Shown here in pieces: positions 34,850 to 41,362 of a DNA stretch of 41,362 nt. This DNA comes from an uncultured Christensenella sp. (GTDB taxonomy: Bacteria; Bacillota; Clostridia; Christensenellales; Borkfalkiaceae), in the NCBI GenBank assembly GCA_910577875.1, contig CAJTNY010000015.1, positions 1-41,362 of the forward strand, in the 5' to 3' direction. The notes under the pieces are model-generated. The model did not search any database. It was not told the DNA's origin and saw only the letters and a list, made by a program, of their open reading frames with translations. Each line of letters starts with the position of its first letter. Position 1 is the stretch's first letter. Both the position numbers and the translations under genes were made by a program.

Positions 34850-36223
34850 TCACTTTAATAACATCTGCAAAGAAGCGATTAAATACTGCTTCAAAAAGGA
34901 CGGCTGAATTATATTATCGATATAACCGCCCTTAGCGGCATTGACTGGATCTGAATTTTCTTCCGCGTAACGCAACGCAAGTTCGTTTTTATCCGCTTTT
35001 GTTTCCGAGAATTCTATTTCAGCACCCTGAAAACTGTCAAATAATGCTATTTTTGCATTTGCAAACGCATAAGTGTAATCATACCCCATACTTTTAGCGG
35101 CAAAAATCGTATACCCGAGTCCTATCGCTTTTCCATATACTACTGAAATTTTTGCGGAACAAATACAGTCCAGAATCGAAACGTACTCACCGAGTTCTTT
35201 AATTACAGTACTGTTATTAGTTTCGATATCGGACTGAATTCCCAAAGTATTTACAAACGTTAAGTAAGGCAGATTATAACAGCACGCAAACTCCGCAAAG
35301 TCTTTTATCTTTCTTACATTGCGCGCGTTGAGTTTAACACCTTCATTTGCATTAAATACAATCGCCGCAACGGAAATACCGCCTATTCTCGCAAGCAGAC
35401 ATTTAATTTCAGGCGAATAAGTCCCACCGATTTCAACCGCGCTTTCCTTATCAAATACTTTCATAATTGTATCCGCATCGTTTTTCTTGTCCAATGCCGG
35501 AATACTTTCGTTAAGTTCTGCGCAATCGATTACTGCAGTAGACAGAAGCTCGTTTAATCTGTAGATAAGAGATTTGATTTCGCTTACATTTTTTACCGTA
35601 AATGAAACAAGGTTTGATTTATCGAGCCCCGTCGCACCGCAAACGTCGAATTTATTCAGATTGGTTCCGCTTGCCGCCGATATCACCAAAGGACTGTTTG
35701 CCGCAAGAGCGCTCTTTTTATCAATGAAAAAAGTAAAATCGCAAAGCCCGGAAAGCAGAGCGATCTGGCCGTAAGCTTCGCCGTTAACAATCAAATACTG
35801 CGGAACCGTGCCTTTTAACTGCGCAGCTTTTAAAATCAACTCCGCAAGACCTTCCAAAACGTTAACGCCTTCTCCAATCTGAACGCCGAGCGAAGACAGC
35901 ATATAGATTACCGGAGTGGACGTTTTTTCCGCCTGATTAAGACATTTCGAAATCTTTTCGCAATTAGCTTTACTGACGCCGCCAGAAAGCACTTCGCTAT
36001 TCTGAGCGACAATATAAAAAGGATAGCCTTCAACGGTAGCAAATCCGGTTACTACGCCTTCGCCCTCGGCTTCCTCTCCGTAAAATTCGTTTTTGGAAAA
36101 ACTGAAAGCGGAAAGTTCTACAAAGCTATCCTTGTCGATAAGGGTTTCTATATCTTTGCGAATAACCTTACCCGCTTGTAAAATTTTCTGCTTGCGCGAC
36201 TGTAACAAGCGTATTTTATCCAT
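34850..36223 (-). CDS. Acyl-CoA carboxyltransferase, divergent (MmdA-like)
   Basis: A 457-residue crotonase-fold carboxyltransferase; true MmdA/PccB proteins have about 510. N-domain marks are GEGVVTGFATVEGYPFYIVAQ and the NCEKISKCLNQAEKTSTPVIY helix; C-domain marks are NLPYLTFVNTLG and AFANAKIALFDSFQGAEI. Several conserved spots are changed: the usual GARIQEG reads LGVQIGEG and the usual YGGAY-type oxyanion turn reads IGLGYT. It probably transfers carboxyl groups between a CoA ester and biotin, but the substrate cannot be called. First gene of the minus-strand run, with AGGAG before its ATG and a promoter at 36260-36287. Confidence 0.85.
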   Translation of the reverse strand: MDKIRLLQSRKQKILQAGKVIRKDIETLIDKDSFVELSAFSFSKNEFYGEEAEGEGVVTGFATVEGYPFYIVAQNSEVLSGGVSKANCEKISKCLNQAEKTSTPVIYMLSSLGVQIGEGVNVLEGLAELILKAAQLKGTVPQYLIVNGEAYGQIALLSGLCDFTFFIDKKSALAANSPLVISAASGTNLNKFDVCGATGLDKSNLVSFTVKNVSEIKSLIYRLNELLSTAVIDCAELNESIPALDKKNDADTIMKVFDKESAVEIGGTYSPEIKCLLARIGGISVAAIVFNANEGVKLNARNVRKIKDFAEFACCYNLPYLTFVNTLGIQSDIETNNSTVIKELGEYVSILDCICSAKISVVYGKAIGLGYTIFAAKSMGYDYTYAFANAKIALFDSFQGAEIEFSETKADKNELALRYAEENSDPVNAAKGGYIDNIIQPSFLKQYLIASLQMLLK

Positions 36224-36259
36224 AAAATTCTCCTGAATGCCAAATTTCCTACATATATC

Positions 36260-36287
36260 ATTTTATCATAAATTTCAGCAAATGCAA
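36260..36287 (-). promoter_or_regulatory. Promoter of the decarboxylase operon
   Basis: On the minus strand TTGCAT (36287-36282), 16 bases, TAAAAT (36265-36260). An AGGAG site precedes ATG 36223. Confidence 0.55.
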
Positions 36288-36336
36288 ACTATATGGATAA
36301 AATTTTATCAAATTTATTTTTTGTTTTAAATAAACA

Positions 36337-36362
36337 AAAAAAAGACGGCCGATTCGGTCATC
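36337..36362 (-). terminator. Terminator after the TVP38-like gene
   Basis: Minus-strand stem gatgaccg/cggccgtc with one mismatch (36362-36355 with 36351-36344) is followed by eight T residues. It overlaps the last codons of the gene. Confidence 0.7.
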
Positions 36363-37260
36363 TTTTTAATTTCAATTTACTTTTGATAAAGGCGTCGATT
36401 TTGTCCGAATATTTACAGACAAGCCAAAACGACAGAACCACCAATCCTGCGAGGATAACCCATATTAATATCCCCCACCACGTAGTAAACGGTATCAGCC
36501 CGAATGAATAAGCAGTTGTAAAAACCGAAATTATACGCGTAACGAATATCATTATTAAAAAATACGGCCAAGTCATCGACGATAAGCCTGCAACGAAACA
36601 CAGAACGTCGTCCGGAAACATAGGCAAAAGAAACATTAAAGAAAGTATCAGATAATCCTTTCCTTTAAGGTTTTTAAGCCATTTATCGAGCGTATCTTTG
36701 CCTACTATCCATTTAACCGCTTTATAGCCTATCCACCGGCCTATTGCAAACGCGACGACAGAACCCGTAACTATCCCGATAAAACTGTAAATCGCACATC
36801 TGAACGGACCGAACAGTGCAACCCCTGCGGCAACCGTAATAGACCCGGGTACAGGCAGAATAACGACTTGCAAAAAACAGAACGCTATAAACAAAAATAC
36901 AGCCCAGTTGCCGAATTCGGCAATATAATCCCTTAGCGCCTGTATACTGTTTATCTTTACGATAAGTCCCGTTGCGCAAATCGTAAAAAAGACTATTCCG
37001 CAAATATCAAGAAATATCAAAGTGCATAGAATCAGTCTGTACCAAGCCTGTTTTTTAAATATATACAAGATAATATAGGCTAACAGCAAAACCGAAAGCA
37101 AACCGGCAGAAACCGAAATAAGTGCCATAAAATGATTGCTTATAATCGGCAGACTTTTATAAGCGAGTCCGTACGCCGTAAAAACGAAAGCAACTGCGCT
37201 GAAAAGCACAGCCGCCAGAATATTTACCGAATGTTTTAACGCTTGCTTGTAATCCTTCAT
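36358..37260 (-). CDS. TVP38/TMEM64 family membrane protein
   Basis: A 300-residue polytopic inner-membrane protein of the VTT/DedA superfamily. Two to three N-terminal hydrophobic segments precede the core: PVPGSITVAAGVALFGPF, then SFIGIVTGSVVAFAIGRWIG, then LMFLLPMFPDDVLCFVAGLSSM. A further C-terminal membrane segment and a basic end (KSKLKLKR) follow. Related proteins scramble lipids or transport undecaprenyl phosphate; the substrate here is not known. It follows rnhA by 33 bases. Confidence 0.9.
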   Translation of the reverse strand: MKDYKQALKHSVNILAAVLFSAVAFVFTAYGLAYKSLPIISNHFMALISVSAGLLSVLLLAYIILYIFKKQAWYRLILCTLIFLDICGIVFFTICATGLIVKINSIQALRDYIAEFGNWAVFLFIAFCFLQVVILPVPGSITVAAGVALFGPFRCAIYSFIGIVTGSVVAFAIGRWIGYKAVKWIVGKDTLDKWLKNLKGKDYLILSLMFLLPMFPDDVLCFVAGLSSMTWPYFLIMIFVTRIISVFTTAYSFGLIPFTTWWGILIWVILAGLVVLSFWLVCKYSDKIDAFIKSKLKLKR

Positions 37261-37293
37261 TTATATAAATAGTATATATAAAAAACGTTAAAT

Positions 37294-37740
37294 TTATAAT
37301 GAAGTTTTGAAATTTTTTACGGCGTCCGTAGCAAGCTTGTCGCAAATATTATTATATTCGTTATCGGAATGTCCCTTTACTTTTATAAAATTCAATTTAT
37401 GAATTTTTGAAAGAGAATACAGCTCCTGCCATAAGTCTTCGTTTAAAAGAGGTTTATTATCGGCTTTACGCCAACCAAGCCTATCCCAGACATAAACCCA
37501 ACCGTTGTTGAAAGCGTTTACCGTATAAGCCGAATCGCTGTAAACGTCCACTTCACAAGGCTCTTTAAGACATTTCAACCCCTCTATAACCGCGGTTACC
37601 TCCATACGGTTATTGGTTGTATTATCTTCCGCCGAAGAAATTCGTTTTTCCTTTCCGTTGTAAATAAGCACCGCGCCCCAACCGCCTATACCCGGATTTC
37701 CCGAACAAGCGCCGTCCGTATATAAAGTCACTCTTTTCAT
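37294..37740 (-). CDS. rnhA: Ribonuclease HI
   Basis: A 148-residue endonuclease that cuts RNA in RNA-DNA hybrids. The four catalytic acids are visible: Asp9 in YTDGACSGNPG, Glu in TTNNRMEVTAVIEGL, Asp in VYSDSAYTVNA and Asp in CDKLATDA. KGHSDNEYN supplies the mobile His. Length and motif spacing are standard. The start overlaps the end of proC by 4 bases (ATGA). Confidence 0.95.
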   Translation of the reverse strand: MKRVTLYTDGACSGNPGIGGWGAVLIYNGKEKRISSAEDNTTNNRMEVTAVIEGLKCLKEPCEVDVYSDSAYTVNAFNNGWVYVWDRLGWRKADNKPLLNEDLWQELYSLSKIHKLNFIKVKGHSDNEYNNICDKLATDAVKNFKTSL

Positions 37741-38549
37741 TTTTCAGACAACTCTTTCGAACGTTTAACACAAGCCGAAACCGCTTCGCCAATAACCTTG
37801 GAAAAATTGTTTTCTTCCAACGACTTAACCGCTTCAATTGTCGTTCCGCCCTTACTGCATACCTGCATAATCAGCTCGGAAACCGATTGTTCTTCACGTT
37901 CAACCATTTCCGCCGAACCGATTAAAGTTTGAACCGCGAGAATTTTCGCCTCGTTTCTTGACAGACCGTGCTTTATTCCCGCGTCGACAAGACTTTCTAT
38001 AAACATAAACACATAAGCGGGCCCGCTGCCGCTTATGCCTGTTACTGCGTCCATTTTGCTTTCGTCAATGCTTAAAACCGTTCCGATACAATTTAAAACA
38101 TTGCTTATAAATTCCAAATCGTCTATATTATTGTTAAAATCTGACATATCCACGCCGATAACGCCGCTGCCGATTGAGCAAGGCAGGTTAGGCATACATC
38201 TCGCAACTTTTACAGCGCTTAACCCGAAAGCGTTTTTAATAGTATTTTTCTTGACACCCGCCATAACCGAAATAATTTTTTCGGGTCTGGTTCCGTTAAG
38301 ACTTTTAACAGCCTCTTCAAAATTCTGCGGTTTGACGGCTAAAAGCAAAAATTCGCTGTTTTGCGCAACAAACTCATTATCGGTTGTCGTTCTTACTCCG
38401 AGAAAGCCTATTTTTTCAAGATTGGCTTCCGAAACGTCGCTGACTATAATTTTCTTCTCGTGTAAAAAATCAGACAGTATTACGCCCTTCAATATTGCCC
38501 GTGCCATAAACCCGCAGCCGATTACGCCGAGTTTAAATTGTTTTTTCAT
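37737..38549 (-). CDS. proC: Pyrroline-5-carboxylate reductase
   Basis: A 270-residue NAD(P)H-dependent enzyme making L-proline from pyrroline-5-carboxylate. The N-terminal Rossmann motif is VIGCGFMARAIL, followed by LAVKPQNF and VARCMPNLPCSIGSG. The C-terminal dimer domain has the signature ITGISGSGPAYVFMFIESL and CSKGGTTIEAVKSLEE. It is divergent from the tRNA-Trp gene and forms an operon with rnhA and the TVP38-like gene. Confidence 0.95.
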   Translation of the reverse strand: MKKQFKLGVIGCGFMARAILKGVILSDFLHEKKIIVSDVSEANLEKIGFLGVRTTTDNEFVAQNSEFLLLAVKPQNFEEAVKSLNGTRPEKIISVMAGVKKNTIKNAFGLSAVKVARCMPNLPCSIGSGVIGVDMSDFNNNIDDLEFISNVLNCIGTVLSIDESKMDAVTGISGSGPAYVFMFIESLVDAGIKHGLSRNEAKILAVQTLIGSAEMVEREEQSVSELIMQVCSKGGTTIEAVKSLEENNFSKVIGEAVSACVKRSKELSEK

Positions 38550-38568
38550 AAATTTTCTCCGAAAACAG

Positions 38569-38597
38569 TTGACTTAAATAATAAGTTAATATATAAT
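38569..38597 (+). promoter_or_regulatory. Promoter of tRNA-Trp
   Basis: TTGACT (38569-38574), exactly 17 bases, TATAAT (38592-38597); the tRNA begins 20 bases later. It is the closest match to the sigma-A consensus in the window. Confidence 0.85.
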
Positions 38598-38617
38598 TTA
38601 TTACGCTTTTAGCATTT

Positions 38618-38692
38618 AGGGGAGTAGCTCAACGGTAGAGTCGCGGTCTCCAAAACCGTCGGTTGCATGTTCGAATCGTGTCTCCCCTGCCA
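38618..38692 (+). tRNA. tRNA-Trp (CCA anticodon)
   Basis: A full cloverleaf: acceptor stem 38618-38624 with 38682-38688, D arm from 38627, anticodon stem 38643-38647 with 38655-38659 and anticodon CCA at 38650-38652, T loop with ttcgaat, discriminator G38689 and an encoded CCA end (38690-38692). It is a single tRNA followed by its own terminator. The integrase gene downstream points at it. Confidence 0.95.
38660..38692. other. Presumed attachment site (att) in the 3-prime half of tRNA-Trp
   Basis: A tyrosine integrase of an integrative element lies directly behind the tRNA and in opposite orientation, the usual arrangement when the element entered the tRNA 3-prime end. The other attachment site, which should repeat this stretch, is outside the window, so the boundaries are a guess. 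Confidence 0.4.
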
Positions 38693-38695
38693 ATG

Positions 38696-38735
38696 CGCTC
38701 ATATCACAATATGTTGTGGTGTGAGCGTTTTTGTT
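38696..38735 (+). terminator. Terminator of the tRNA-Trp transcript
   Basis: A 14-bp stem with G-T pairs (38696-38709 with 38714-38727) and a 4-base loop is followed by ttttttgtt-type T residues. Confidence 0.8.
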
Positions 38736-38762
38736 ACACTAAATATAGTACTTGTTAATCAA

Positions 38763-38798
38763 GTGTCCACTAAAGTGTCCACTAAAGCGTCCACTAAA
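38763..38798. repeat. Three tandem 12-bp direct repeats next to the attachment site
   Basis: The units gtgtccactaaa, gtgtccactaaa and gcgtccactaaa run head to tail. Such short direct repeats beside an attachment site are the usual form of integrase arm-binding sites. The rest of 38736-38916 shows no gene. Confidence 0.75.
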
Positions 38799-38916
38799 CT
38801 ATTTTTTTTGATAAAATTACTATTCATTTTTTATTCATTTACCAAACTGTTTTGATTTTATCAAATTCTTTTAGTAAAGTCAATCCAATGTCGTATTTCT
38901 TAAAAATTTTCAATTT

Positions 38917-38948
38917 AAAAAAAGCACTTTATTAAAAGTGCTTTTTTT
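38917..38948. terminator. Terminator of the integrase gene
   Basis: A perfect 14-bp stem (38917-38930 with 38935-38948) with a 4-base loop and A/T runs within both arms; it works for the minus-strand integrase and overlaps its stop codon. Confidence 0.75.
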
Positions 38949-40230
38949 ATAATTCTAAATCTATTGCGTCTATAATTTGCTTTTGTACATTTGGGAACAA
39001 ATGACTGTATGTATTTAAAGTTTGGGTTATATCACTGTGTCCAAGTCTTTGAGAAACAATTAATATATTTTGTCCCTTATTAATTAGTAAGGATGCATGA
39101 GAATGACGCAGATCGTGTACTCTTATCCTTTTTACTCCTGCTTTATCGGCATACTCATTTAATCTTCGTCTAACTGTTTGAGATGATAAAGGAAATTTTC
39201 CGCCAAACACAAAATTATTTTCTGCAAAATCATATTCTTGCTCACATATAACTTTATACTCTTTTAAAATATTAACGAGATTTTTGGGCAAAACTATTTG
39301 TCTATAAGATGCTTTATTTTTAGGAGTAGTTATTTCATATTTTCGCCCACAAACATTATGCCAACCCATTGCTGATAGATTTTCAAAACCCATAATTTCA
39401 GCTTTATACCCTTTTTCTGCGCGTTTTCTATTTATTGACTTATTGATTTTAACTTCTTCTCTAATAAAGTCAACATCACGCCATGTTAAGGCAAGGGCTT
39501 CCCCTTCTCTTGTTCCCATTAAATATAAAAAAGCAATTAAGCATTGATACAATTGGTCATTTATAACTGAATAAACTTTTTGAAACTCATCTTCCGACCA
39601 AATAAGCATTTCTCTACGTTGTTCATTGTTCTTAAAATTACCGACTTTGCTTACAACATTCTCGGACAAATTATGAAATTTGATTCCATAATTCATAAGT
39701 GCGGTAAAACCGCAATATATTTTTGATTTGTATTTGTATTTATATTTTGTACTATTCAAAAAATTTTGCCAGTCCAAAATATCATTTGTTGTTATTTCGC
39801 CGGCATCTAAATCGCCAAATGTTGGTAATACAAATTTTCTTATAACATCGCAGGCTGACCGTACACTTCCGGATTTTAACCTTTGAGTTATATAGTTTTT
39901 ATATAATTCATATAGCTCATTTATAGTTAATCCAATATGTTTTTGCGAGTTCTGATTAAACCACGGTTGAATGGCGTTTCGGCTATCTTTTACTTTTATT
40001 AGCTCAAATTGCTCTACAGATGGAATATTTACATCCACTTTATTTAGGTCTATTGATTCAAATTGACCGTAAAAATCCAACCATATTAATTTAGCTTCTT
40101 TTTTTGAATCAATTCCTCTTTTTCTAAATTCTTTAATTTTTTCATCTGTTTGATATTTGGCACGAATATTCCATTTTTTTGTTGTTTTATCCTGAGTAAA
40201 AGTCGGTCCCCATATTATATTAAGCGACAT
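38947..40230 (-). CDS. int: Tyrosine integrase of an integrative element
   Basis: A 427-residue site-specific recombinase. The first about 65 residues (WNIRAKYQTDEKIKEFRKRG) look like an arm-binding domain, residues about 100-195 form the core-binding domain (SVRSACDVIRKFVLPTFGDLD), and the catalytic part has Arg241 (MGTREGEAL), a Lys in TPKNKASYRQI, His372 and Arg375 (VHDLRHSHA), His398 (LGHSD) and Tyr408 (NTYSHLF). It points at tRNA-Trp, with three direct repeats between them. Local sequence appears more A/T-rich than the chromosomal genes to the left, consistent with transfer. An upstream gene overlaps its start by 11 bases. Confidence 0.93.
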   Translation of the reverse strand: MSLNIIWGPTFTQDKTTKKWNIRAKYQTDEKIKEFRKRGIDSKKEAKLIWLDFYGQFESIDLNKVDVNIPSVEQFELIKVKDSRNAIQPWFNQNSQKHIGLTINELYELYKNYITQRLKSGSVRSACDVIRKFVLPTFGDLDAGEITTNDILDWQNFLNSTKYKYKYKSKIYCGFTALMNYGIKFHNLSENVVSKVGNFKNNEQRREMLIWSEDEFQKVYSVINDQLYQCLIAFLYLMGTREGEALALTWRDVDFIREEVKINKSINRKRAEKGYKAEIMGFENLSAMGWHNVCGRKYEITTPKNKASYRQIVLPKNLVNILKEYKVICEQEYDFAENNFVFGGKFPLSSQTVRRRLNEYADKAGVKRIRVHDLRHSHASLLINKGQNILIVSQRLGHSDITQTLNTYSHLFPNVQKQIIDAIDLEL

Positions 40231-40501
40231 TATCGTTACCGTTTATTTTTGTTTCAATGCTTGCAGCTTCAATAAAATCTGCAATGTCTAAATTGCAATA
40301 CGTTAAAAATAACTTAGTAGGAATATGATTGTAGTCTAATATTCTATAATTATTTCGTTTCATTAATAAAAGGATATTGTTATAGATTGTCTCGGAAATT
40401 TTAGCTGTGCAAAGTAATATATCTGCTATATCCTTCTTACTTATAAATGGTTGAATTAATATTTTGACTTTCTCATTACTTGTCAATTTTTTTCTTCTCA
40501 A
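40220..40501 (-). CDS. Small excisionase-like protein of the element
   Basis: About 93 residues. A segment SKKDIADILLCTAKISETIYN looks like a helix-turn-helix, followed by a MKRNNYRILDYNHIPTKLF stretch like the wing-and-basic segment of short excisionase-type proteins that precede integrases in Bacillota elements. I do not recognise a named family with certainty. The start is TTG 40501, 6 bases after AAGGAG; ATG 40516 has no site and the longer frame from 40549 reads through the leader hairpin. It overlaps int by 11 bases, so the two are likely translated together. Confidence 0.6.
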   Translation of the reverse strand: MRRKKLTSNEKVKILIQPFISKKDIADILLCTAKISETIYNNILLLMKRNNYRILDYNHIPTKLFLTYCNLDIADFIEAASIETKINGNDNVA

Positions 40502-40524
40502 AATATACTCCTTCATAAAATATG

Positions 40525-40596
40525 AGAGGGTTTGAATTGCCATTTGCAAATCAAACCCTCTATGTTACCCAACGGATTAACGATTTCTATTTAGTT
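40525..40596 (-). repeat. Structured leader, copy 1, before the excisionase-like gene
   Basis: On the minus strand this leader shares about 37 nearly identical bases (ttaatccgttgggtaacata followed by gagggttt and gatttgcaaa) with the leader at 41013-41078. It contains an 11-bp perfect stem (40525-40535 with 40551-40561) ending shortly before the AAGGAG site of the downstream gene. Confidence 0.75.
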
Positions 40597-40989
40597 GTGG
40601 CTTAAAATACGAAAACCTTTTCGGAATGTACTTGGCAAAGTTTCGGCGTTCAGCTCGCCGTCTTTCAACGATATTACTTTTACGCCATTTTCCGTAAGAA
40701 AGTTTACTTCCTGAGTTATCTCTATTGCAGAATTACCAAGCACTTCAAGTTCGGGTACTATCAATACATCAAATTCACGGTACTTTGCCTGTAACCTTAA
40801 ATTGCTATATGTGAGCGCATCCATTTTTCCGCATTCCAATACTGTCCGTATTGCCGACAACCCATTTGCTTTTGCATATTCAGTCAACGTATCACTTTGT
40901 CTTTGCAATTCCGCACGATCACCCGCTACTGAACGGCAATACAGTATTGCCTTCTTCGCTTTTTCATTACTTATTGCCTTGCTATTCAT
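40591..40989 (-). CDS. Resolvase-like (serine recombinase N-terminal domain) protein, likely inactive
   Basis: A 132-residue protein consisting only of the catalytic-domain fold of serine recombinases: AILYCRS at the start, then AELQRQSDTLTEYAKANGL, FDVLIVPELEVLG, and NGVKVISLKDGEL. There is no C-terminal DNA-binding domain. The catalytic motif is altered: Y-x-R-V-S reads Y-C-R-S-V, so the nucleophile serine is displaced by one position. Similar one-domain recombinase-like proteins occur in integrative elements of gut Bacillota, where their role is unclear. ATG 40989 is preceded by GGGAGG. Its leader is the second copy of the shared structure. Confidence 0.8.
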   Translation of the reverse strand: MNSKAISNEKAKKAILYCRSVAGDRAELQRQSDTLTEYAKANGLSAIRTVLECGKMDALTYSNLRLQAKYREFDVLIVPELEVLGNSAIEITQEVNFLTENGVKVISLKDGELNAETLPSTFRKGFRILSHN

Positions 40990-41012
40990 AAGCTGTCCTC
41001 CCAAACTAAAAA

Positions 41013-41078
41013 AGGGTTTGAAATGCTTTTGCAAATCAACCCTCTATGTTACCCAACGGATTAAATGATTTTATTTAA
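41013..41078 (-). repeat. Structured leader, copy 2, before the resolvase-like gene
   Basis: It aligns with the copy at 40525-40596 over about 65 bases. The stem is weaker (one mismatch and one bulge) but the minus-strand 3-prime arm runs into six T residues, so here it looks like a terminator or attenuator placed just before the GGGAGG site. The space 41079-41143 has nothing recognisable. Confidence 0.7.
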
Positions 41079-41143
41079 CTAAGCTCATTATAACATTATT
41101 ATATTATTTTGTAAAGAGACACAAAGTGATTTTTTGAAAAATT

Positions 41144-41362
41144 TTACGCCACTTCCGCTTCGTCCTCCTCGTCATCTTCGTTGAGAATCGCAACAACAGG
41201 TTTTGCTTCCGTATCTTCGTCCATTACAATCGGTGCTTCCTGCTTGCCCAAGTCAAGTTCCGCATCTATAGCCGCAAGTTCATTACGCAACTGCTCTGCT
41301 TCTTCTGCCTGCTCAAACGGTTGATCTACCTGTTCTTTTGCCGCCGTTAAATCTTGCTCATA
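41144..41362 (-). CDS. C-terminal end of a large element protein (partial)
   Basis: The last 72 codons of a minus-strand gene that continues past the window; stop TAA at 41146-41144. It reads YEQDLTAAKEQVDQPFEQAE at the start, then an acidic, glutamate/aspartate-rich tail (LNEDDEEDEAEVA). The YEQDL...AKEQV...PFEQ...ELAAIDAELDL pattern resembles the end of the giant SNF2/DEAD-type helicase and N6-DNA methylase proteins of clostridial integrative elements. Only the tail is seen, so the identification is tentative; the existence of the open frame with sensible composition is clear. Confidence 0.6.
   Translation of the reverse strand, partial: YEQDLTAAKEQVDQPFEQAEEAEQLRNELAAIDAELDLGKQEAPIVMDEDTEAKPVVAILNEDDEEDEAEVA

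Noticed and set aside
38035..38577. Plus-strand frame of 180 residues antisense to proC
   Set aside because: The ProC signature is on the other strand; no start signal or domain supports this one.
38763..38798. Possible CRISPR array
   Set aside because: The repeats are only 12 bp and contiguous, with no spacers and no cas genes nearby.

Overview
The window reads as chromosome of a low-GC, Gram-positive, spore-forming-lineage bacterium, most likely an uncultured gut member of class Clostridia. The supporting evidence is an IspH fused to ribosomal-protein-S1-type repeats, a glgBCDAP operon, a LexA of Bacillota type, a SpoIIM-like protein beside dacF, a GerW/YtfJ protein beside dacB, scpA-scpB, and clean sigma-A promoters. 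The lineage is inferred from gene families and gene order; no 16S or marker comparison was possible.

Layout. 1-452: non-coding; a strongly folded stretch (1-127) that resembles the tail of an IS200/IS605-type element or another structured RNA, then strong inverted repeats. 453-5477: a broken, domain-swapped family 3 glycoside hydrolase followed directly by a LytTR response regulator and a GHKL sensor kinase. 5489-10933: a SpoIIM-like membrane protein, a D,D-carboxypeptidase, then a lysA-M50 protease-scpA-scpB operon with its own promoter and terminator. 11005-13608: a DUF2953-like protein, GerW/YtfJ family protein, a second D,D-carboxypeptidase and an RluB-type pseudouridine synthase. 13722-15509: htpG alone. 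15589-23969: the complete glycogen operon glgB-glgC-glgD-glgA-glgP, with promoter and a very long terminator hairpin. 24003-26115: a Xer-like tyrosine recombinase preceded by a 14-6-14 inverted repeat, then a small cysteine-rich protein divergent from lexA with a probable SOS box between them.

26153-36223 (minus strand) is one long run of genes: a biotin-dependent sodium-pumping decarboxylase set (CoA-type carboxyltransferase, gamma, biotin carrier, beta, and pyruvate/oxaloacetate-type carboxyltransferase) followed by an HI0933-family flavoprotein, a chorismate mutase-cytidylate kinase fusion, an acyltransferase and IspH-S1. 36358-38549 (minus) holds proC, rnhA and a TVP38/DedA-like membrane protein.

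38618-41362: a tRNA-Trp gene and, directly behind it, the integrase end of an integrative element: three 12-bp direct repeats, a tyrosine integrase pointing at the tRNA, a small excisionase-like ORF, a resolvase-like protein without a DNA-binding domain, and the tail of a long acidic protein of the kind that ends giant helicase/methylase proteins of such elements. The two small genes share a duplicated structured leader. The element continues past the window.

The items I consider most worth following are the chorismate mutase-CMP kinase fusion, the decarboxylase cluster with two different carboxyltransferases and an enlarged beta subunit, the dif-like palindrome beside the recombinase, the LexA box shared with a cysteine-rich small protein, and the duplicated leader in the integrative element.
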